From the NCBI GenBank assembly GCA_002414505.1, contig DHZF01000032.1:1-16988 (forward strand): a DNA stretch of 16,988 nucleotides, in the 5' to 3' direction. The notes under the pieces were generated by a model. That model saw only the letters and a program-made list of their open reading frames with translations, made no database searches and was not told the origin of the DNA. This document shows, in pieces, positions 13,037 through 16,988 of this stretch. The DNA comes from Hyphomonas sp. UBA5111. Lineage in GTDB: Bacteria; Pseudomonadota; Alphaproteobacteria; Caulobacterales; Hyphomonadaceae. The translations under genes were made by a program, and so were the position numbers. Within the stretch, counting starts at the first letter, position 1; the number at the start of each line of letters is the position of its first letter.

Positions 13037-13240
13037 ATGTCAAAGCAGACTGCACTACCCGATACCGGGTTCATGCGTATCAACCAAATCTTGGCTCCAG
13101 CCGGTCCAATACCTGTTAGCAAATCGACCTGGTGGGCGGGCGTGAAAGACGGAAGGTTTCCCAAGCCGCTCAAGCTGGGCGCGCGTGTCACGGTCTGGCG
13201 TGTGGAAGACATACGCGAGCTGATCGAAAATGGCGCGTAG
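13037..13240 (+). CDS. AlpA-family DNA-binding regulator / excisionase-like protein
   Basis: A 67-residue protein with the AlpA-type winged helix-turn-helix: RINQILAPAGPIPVSKSTWWAGVKDGRFPKPLKLG with Trp54 and an EDIRELIE end. AlpA proteins activate or act as excisionases for tRNA-integrated elements, and the P4-type integrase gene upstream fits that role. An in-frame ATG at 13004 exists, but the ATG at 13037 has GGAG at proper spacing. That ribosome site is inside a 9-bp hairpin, so translation may be controlled. The gene overlaps the next one by 11 bases. Confidence 0.85.
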   Translation: MSKQTALPDTGFMRINQILAPAGPIPVSKSTWWAGVKDGRFPKPLKLGARVTVWRVEDIRELIENGA

Positions 13241-13706
13241 GCTCAAGTGGCGCGCAATCCGTATCCATCGCAGTTATTCAGTAGATGAGGCGGCGCGCGC
13301 GCTGGGGGTGGCGAAGGTGACTGTGCGGCGATGGATCGCCTCGGGCGACCTGCCAGTGATCGACAATTGCAAGCCCATGCTGATCCTGGGTGGCGACCTG
13401 TCAGTCTACATTCGAAAGCGGCGCTCACGTAAGCAAAAACTCCGTCTCGATCAGTGTTACTGCATGAAATGTCGCGCGCCGAAGCGTGCCGCGTTTTCCG
13501 AAGCTGAGTTGATCACGACAAAAGGCAGAACAGCGATGGTGCGTATGCTGTGCGAGACATGCACGACCGTCATGCACAAGCGCGTCAGCTGGCAACAGGT
13601 TCCGCGTCTATCCGCCCTTGTCAGCCTGTCGGGGACGAACCGCTTCAAACACCTAGGTGAGACCAATCAGCCCTGCGTGAATGATCACTGCAAGACGGAG
13701 GTTTGA
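13230..13706 (+). CDS. HTH plus zinc-ribbon DNA-binding protein
   Basis: A 158-residue protein. Residues 14-60 form a MerR/excisionase-like helix-turn-helix (YSVDEAARALGVAKVTVRRWI, then ASGDLPVID). Then comes a basic stretch RKRRSRKQK (62-70) and two CxxC pairs, Cys78/Cys81 and Cys108/Cys111, spaced as in a zinc ribbon. More cysteines lie at 76, 149 and 154. It overlaps AlpA by 11 bases and ends three bases before the recombinase start, so the three genes should be translated together. Context suggests an accessory DNA-binding factor for the downstream recombinase, such as a directionality factor. That role is inference; I know no characterised homologue. Confidence 0.75.
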   Translation: MARRLKWRAIRIHRSYSVDEAARALGVAKVTVRRWIASGDLPVIDNCKPMLILGGDLSVYIRKRRSRKQKLRLDQCYCMKCRAPKRAAFSEAELITTKGRTAMVRMLCETCTTVMHKRVSWQQVPRLSALVSLSGTNRFKHLGETNQPCVNDHCKTEV

Positions 13707-13709
13707 AAG

Positions 13710-14825
13710 ATGAAAAAGGCACAAGCAAAGAACGCCCGTATAAAGCGCAAATACCTGCAATGGCTCGAAACCGCGAAGGGCATGACGCCCGCCACAGCGG
13801 ATCAAGTTGCCGCCGCCATTTCCGCATTCGAGAAATCGACGAATGGCAAGGACTTCGCCGCCTTTCACATTGAACAGCCACAGAAGTTCCAGCGAGACCT
13901 CAAGGCGGCGATCAATGCGCGCACCGGCCAGCCACTCGCCAAGTCCACGATCCGCTCGCGGCTTATGGCGGTGAAGTCATTCTTCAAATGGTTGGCAGAT
14001 CAGCAAGGCTACAAGAGTCGCATCAGTCATTCAGATTGCGAGTATTTCAACGTGACAGCCAATGACCGGAGGATTGCTACCGCCGAGCGGAAACAGAATG
14101 TGCCGAGCGTTGAGCAGATCCATCATGTCATCGCCGCTGCGCCACACGAAACCGCGATCCAGAAACGCGACCGCGCCGTGATCGCCTTCACCTTTTTGAC
14201 CGGCATGCGCGACGCGGCGATTGCGTCCCTGCCTCTGGGCAAGGTGAGTCCCGAGCGCCGCGAAGTGTTCCAGGATGCACGCCAGGTGAAGACCAAGAAC
14301 GCCAAGACGATGACCACGTATTTCTTCCCCGTCGGCGGCGACGCGGAAGAGATTGTTGTCGAGTGGGTGGGTTTCCTTCGCAACGAATTGTTGTTTGCGG
14401 ACACCGACCCGATCTTTCCGAAGACTCAAACGGGGCTGAATGAGGAGGGGGTATTCGCGCCCATCGGCCTGACTCGCTATTACTGGAGCGACGCGGCTGG
14501 AATCCGCCGCATCTTCCGCGAGCGCTTCGAAGCAGCAGGCTTGCCGTATGCCAACCCGCATAGCGTCCGCAAAACGCTGATGCAACTCGCCTTTCGGAAG
14601 CAACTGGACCCGGAAGCCCTGAAAGCCTGGAGCCAGAATCTGGGTCATGAAGACCTCGCCACCAGCCTGAACAGCTATGGAAAGGTCACAGATTGGCGAA
14701 CATCAGAGATCATGGACCGGCTCGCTGCGACCGAAGAACGAGTTTTCACTGACGAAGAAACCGCAAGTTTTCCGCCTGAGATGGTTGCCTGGATGGAGGA
14801 ACAGGTGCGCCGCCTTAAATCCTAG
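13710..14825 (+). CDS. Second tyrosine recombinase, XerC/D-like
   Basis: A 371-residue protein unlike the P4 integrase: it lacks the DUF4102 arm-binding domain and starts with a SAM-like core-binding domain (about 10-115). Catalytic residues are Arg167 (LTGMRDAAI), a lysine in the beta-hairpin near 194-199, His284 and Arg287 (NPHSVRKTL), His313 (LGHEDL) and Tyr323 (NSYGKV). All are present, so it should be active. GGAGG lies eight bases before the ATG, inside the end of the HTH/zinc-ribbon gene. The C-terminal tail after Tyr323 is about 48 residues, acidic then basic. Its target site is unknown. It could move the cassette that includes the downstream restriction genes, resolve element multimers, or belong to an older nested element. 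Confidence 0.9.
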   Translation: MKKAQAKNARIKRKYLQWLETAKGMTPATADQVAAAISAFEKSTNGKDFAAFHIEQPQKFQRDLKAAINARTGQPLAKSTIRSRLMAVKSFFKWLADQQGYKSRISHSDCEYFNVTANDRRIATAERKQNVPSVEQIHHVIAAAPHETAIQKRDRAVIAFTFLTGMRDAAIASLPLGKVSPERREVFQDARQVKTKNAKTMTTYFFPVGGDAEEIVVEWVGFLRNELLFADTDPIFPKTQTGLNEEGVFAPIGLTRYYWSDAAGIRRIFRERFEAAGLPYANPHSVRKTLMQLAFRKQLDPEALKAWSQNLGHEDLATSLNSYGKVTDWRTSEIMDRLAATEERVFTDEETASFPPEMVAWMEEQVRRLKS

Positions 14826-14911
14826 CCTGTAAATTTGGAATCCGGAGGCGTTGCGACCCGCCAGCCTTTGCGGCACTACGGAAACCGGAAATCGAATCAT
14901 GAGGGGCGCAG

Positions 14912-16528
14912 ATGCCGACACTGGACTGGATCGGGAAGCAGGCGGTTGTGAATCATCACCGCGAGGTGCCCTACCGGCTGGTCCATTGTGATAGCGCGCT
15001 TTCTGCGGGTGATCCCGAAGCCGGAAACCTTCTGGTGCAGGGCGACAATCTGGAGGCCCTGCGGGCATTGCTGCCCTATTATGCTGGCAAGGTGAAATGC
15101 GTATACATCGACCCGCCCTATAACACCGGAAACGAGGCCTGGATTTACAATGACAATGTGAACTCGCCCGAGATCAAGACCTGGCTGGGCAATGTTGTCG
15201 GCAAGGAAGCGGAAGACCTGTCACGCCACGACAAGTGGCTTTGCATGATGTATCCGCGTCTGAGGTTATTGAGAGAATTTCTCCGGGACGACGGGGCAAT
15301 TTTCGTAAGTATAGACGACAATGAAGTTCATTATCTCAGAGCGGCCCTAGATGAAATATTCGGCAAATCAAACTTCATCACCAACGTAGTTTGGCAAAAG
15401 TCCTACACATCGAACCAGACAGCAAAGCACATTTCTGACACACACGACCACATTCTCATTTATGCGAGAAGCCGTGACTTGTTTGTTATGGGGAAGCTTG
15501 CAAGAACCGAAGAGCAAAAGGCTACTTTCGATAATTGGGACAATGACCCGAGAGGTCCTTGGAAAGCAGAAAATTTGTCCGCAGGAAAGTTCTACTCGGC
15601 TGGGCAGTTTGCAATTGTGGGACCGGATGGCCGCGAATTTCTTCCACCTAAAAATCGCTATTGGCGGATGAATCAAGAAACCTACGAAGAATGGCTCGCT
15701 GACGGCCGCATCACTTTCGGCAAAGCGGGCACCGGCCGTCCCATGCTCAAGAAGTTTCTTTCGGAGATGAAGGACGAACTGACTCCTAACACTTGGTGGA
15801 ACCACGAAGAGGCTGGATCCAACAAAGTCGCTAGCACTCAACTGAAAGAGATTTTCCCGGGTGATGACGTGTTCTCAACGCCCAAACCAGTCTCTCTCAT
15901 TCAGCGCATTCTCACACTCGGCACCGCACCAGACGATTTGATCTTGGACTCTTTCGCTGGATCGGGAACCACCGGTCACGCCGTCCTTGAGCAGAACAAA
16001 CAGGATGGCGGTAACCGCAAATTCATTCTTGTGGAAATGGAAGACGCCATTGCGCGTGATGTGACGGCCGAGCGTCTGCGGCGCGTGATCAAAGGTTACA
16101 ATAAGGGCGGCGAGGCGGCAAAGTCCGTGGAAGGCCTTGGGGGCGGCTTCCGCTTTTGCCGCCTTGGCATGCCGTTGTTTGACGAGTTCGGCGATGTGGC
16201 TGCCGAAGTGACCTTTCCGGACCTCGCCGCGCACATCTTCTTTTCTGAAACCGGCGTACCGATACCGCAAAAGGCCAAAGGCGAGTTTCTGGGTGTATTT
16301 CAGGATCGCGCTGTTTATCTACTGTTCGACGCGGCCCATGCCGAGACACCACGCGAGGCGGCGGGCAATGTGCTGACGCCTGACAGGCTTGATGCTCTAC
16401 CCGCGCCGCCGGAGCCTTTTGAAGGCCAGCGCGTGATCTATGCTGAAGGGTGCACAGTATCCAAGGACCGTCTGAAGAGCGCCGGAGCTGTATTCAAACA
16501 AATTCCCTACCAGATTGACGGAGTATAG
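14912..16528 (+). CDS. mod: Type III restriction-modification DNA methyltransferase (Mod)
   Basis: A 538-residue amino-methyltransferase of beta-class order. QGDNLEAL (43-50) and the catalytic DPPYNTG (67-73) come first, then a central target-recognition region (about 160-320), then the AdoMet-binding DSFAGSGTTGHAV (346-358). This order and the res gene directly downstream identify a type III Mod. It methylates adenine in a short asymmetric site and confers specificity on the Mod-Res complex. The central region is AT-richer than its flanks (22 G/C of 60 at 15301-15360 against 38 of 60 at 16141-16200, hand counts), as expected of an exchanged recognition domain. The ATG at 14912 follows AGGGG by six bases. 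I see no simple repeat tract that would make it phase-variable. Confidence 0.92.
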   Translation: MPTLDWIGKQAVVNHHREVPYRLVHCDSALSAGDPEAGNLLVQGDNLEALRALLPYYAGKVKCVYIDPPYNTGNEAWIYNDNVNSPEIKTWLGNVVGKEAEDLSRHDKWLCMMYPRLRLLREFLRDDGAIFVSIDDNEVHYLRAALDEIFGKSNFITNVVWQKSYTSNQTAKHISDTHDHILIYARSRDLFVMGKLARTEEQKATFDNWDNDPRGPWKAENLSAGKFYSAGQFAIVGPDGREFLPPKNRYWRMNQETYEEWLADGRITFGKAGTGRPMLKKFLSEMKDELTPNTWWNHEEAGSNKVASTQLKEIFPGDDVFSTPKPVSLIQRILTLGTAPDDLILDSFAGSGTTGHAVLEQNKQDGGNRKFILVEMEDAIARDVTAERLRRVIKGYNKGGEAAKSVEGLGGGFRFCRLGMPLFDEFGDVAAEVTFPDLAAHIFFSETGVPIPQKAKGEFLGVFQDRAVYLLFDAAHAETPREAAGNVLTPDRLDALPAPPEPFEGQRVIYAEGCTVSKDRLKSAGAVFKQIPYQIDGV

Positions 16529-16531
16529 CGC

Positions 16532-16988
16532 ATGGCGGCGGTAAACTTCGAGCTGCGCAGCTATCAACAAGACGCGCTGGACGCCTTGCAGGGCTATTTG
16601 AGCGACGTACCCACGATGGGTGCACGCACGGCCTTCATAAGCGCCGCGAACATGCTCTACACGCCAGCGCCCTTTCTGAATGAAGACGCACCCTATGTGT
16701 GCATCCGTATTCCCACGGGGGGCGGGAAGACCATCGTGGCGGCGCACTCAATTGGTGTTGCGGCAAAAGCCTATCTTCATACAGATAGCCCTATGGTGCT
16801 TTGGCTGGTGCCCTCAAAAGCCATCCTGAATCAAACCCTGGATGCATTGCGCGATCTGGATCATCCCTACCGCGCCGCACTTGCCGCCGATTTTGGCCGA
16901 AACCTGACAGTGCTCACGGTAGAGGAAGCCCTCTCCCTGTCCCGGCCCGATGCCAGTGGCGGGGCCTGTATCATTGTTTCCACCCTGG
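16532..16988 (+). CDS. res: Type III restriction enzyme helicase subunit (Res), 5' fragment
   Basis: The first 152 codons are visible and the gene runs off the window. It begins three bases after the mod stop, with GGAG inside the end of mod, so the two are coupled. Residues 6-16 (ELRSYQQDALD) are the start typical of superfamily 2 helicase domains. Walker A is PTGGGKT (61-67), and LWLVPSKAILNQT (90-102) matches motif Ia. Type III Res subunits use ATP to track along DNA from unmethylated sites and cut when two complexes meet. The DEAD/H box and the C-terminal nuclease domain are outside the window, so intactness cannot be judged. Confidence 0.87.
   Translation, partial: MAAVNFELRSYQQDALDALQGYLSDVPTMGARTAFISAANMLYTPAPFLNEDAPYVCIRIPTGGGKTIVAAHSIGVAAKAYLHTDSPMVLWLVPSKAILNQTLDALRDLDHPYRAALAADFGRNLTVLTVEEALSLSRPDASGGACIIVSTL

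Noticed and set aside
14826..14911. Possible attachment site of the second recombinase between it and mod
   Set aside because: Only imperfect CCGGA-centred similarity between the two ends was seen, too weak to call a core site or repeat.
14912..16528. Phase-variable repeat tract in mod
   Set aside because: Type III mod genes often carry simple repeats, but none was found here.
1..16988. CRISPR arrays, insertion sequences, rRNA genes
   Set aside because: No regularly spaced repeats, transposase motifs or rRNA-like sequence were seen in reading the window.

Overview
The window looks like chromosomal DNA of a GC-rich alphaproteobacterium. Hyphomonadaceae or a near relative is my best guess, from the overall protein style, a perfect EcfG-type general-stress promoter (a sigma system restricted to Alphaproteobacteria) and tRNA genes with encoded CCA. 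The genus is not provable from this sequence. It splits into a core-like left part (1 to about 10,713) and an integrated element (about 10,714 to the right edge).

Left part. A 3' fragment of a Cds1-type PLP enzyme overlaps arsC (plus strand). These converge on a small SpoIIAA-like STAS gene (minus) that carries a textbook EcfG promoter. A strong intrinsic terminator follows the thiolase gene (minus). Divergent from the thiolase is an exported two-lobed retropepsin-like aspartic protease (plus). After a 13-bp inverted repeat come four minus-strand genes: an exported orphan protein, a divergent phosphoenolpyruvate carboxylase, a two-TM envelope protein, and rlmB (TrmH/SPOUT rRNA methyltransferase). 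Three plus-strand tRNA genes follow: Tyr(GTA), Gly(TCC) and Leu(CAG).

Right part. The 3' end of tRNA-Leu is the probable attachment site of an integrative element. Directly downstream lie three direct and one inverted copy of GGGGGTA (candidate integrase arm sites) and a P4-type integrase. Next are an AT-rich orphan gene whose coding frame begins upstream of any ordinary start codon, a cluster of GAGGTTT/AAACCT repeats, an AlpA-type regulator whose ribosome site sits inside a 9-bp hairpin, an HTH plus zinc-ribbon protein, and a second, XerC/D-like tyrosine recombinase. A type III restriction-modification locus (mod complete, res cut by the window edge) follows.

How the parts may work together. 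The P4-type integrase and AlpA are the expected mobility and excision-control pair. The type III R-M system is the defence cargo. The HTH/zinc-ribbon gene and second recombinase form a tightly packed three-gene unit with AlpA (11-bp overlap, then a 3-nt gap) just before the R-M genes. Whether they serve element mobility, move the R-M cassette separately, or do something else is the main open question. The far end of the element lies outside the window.
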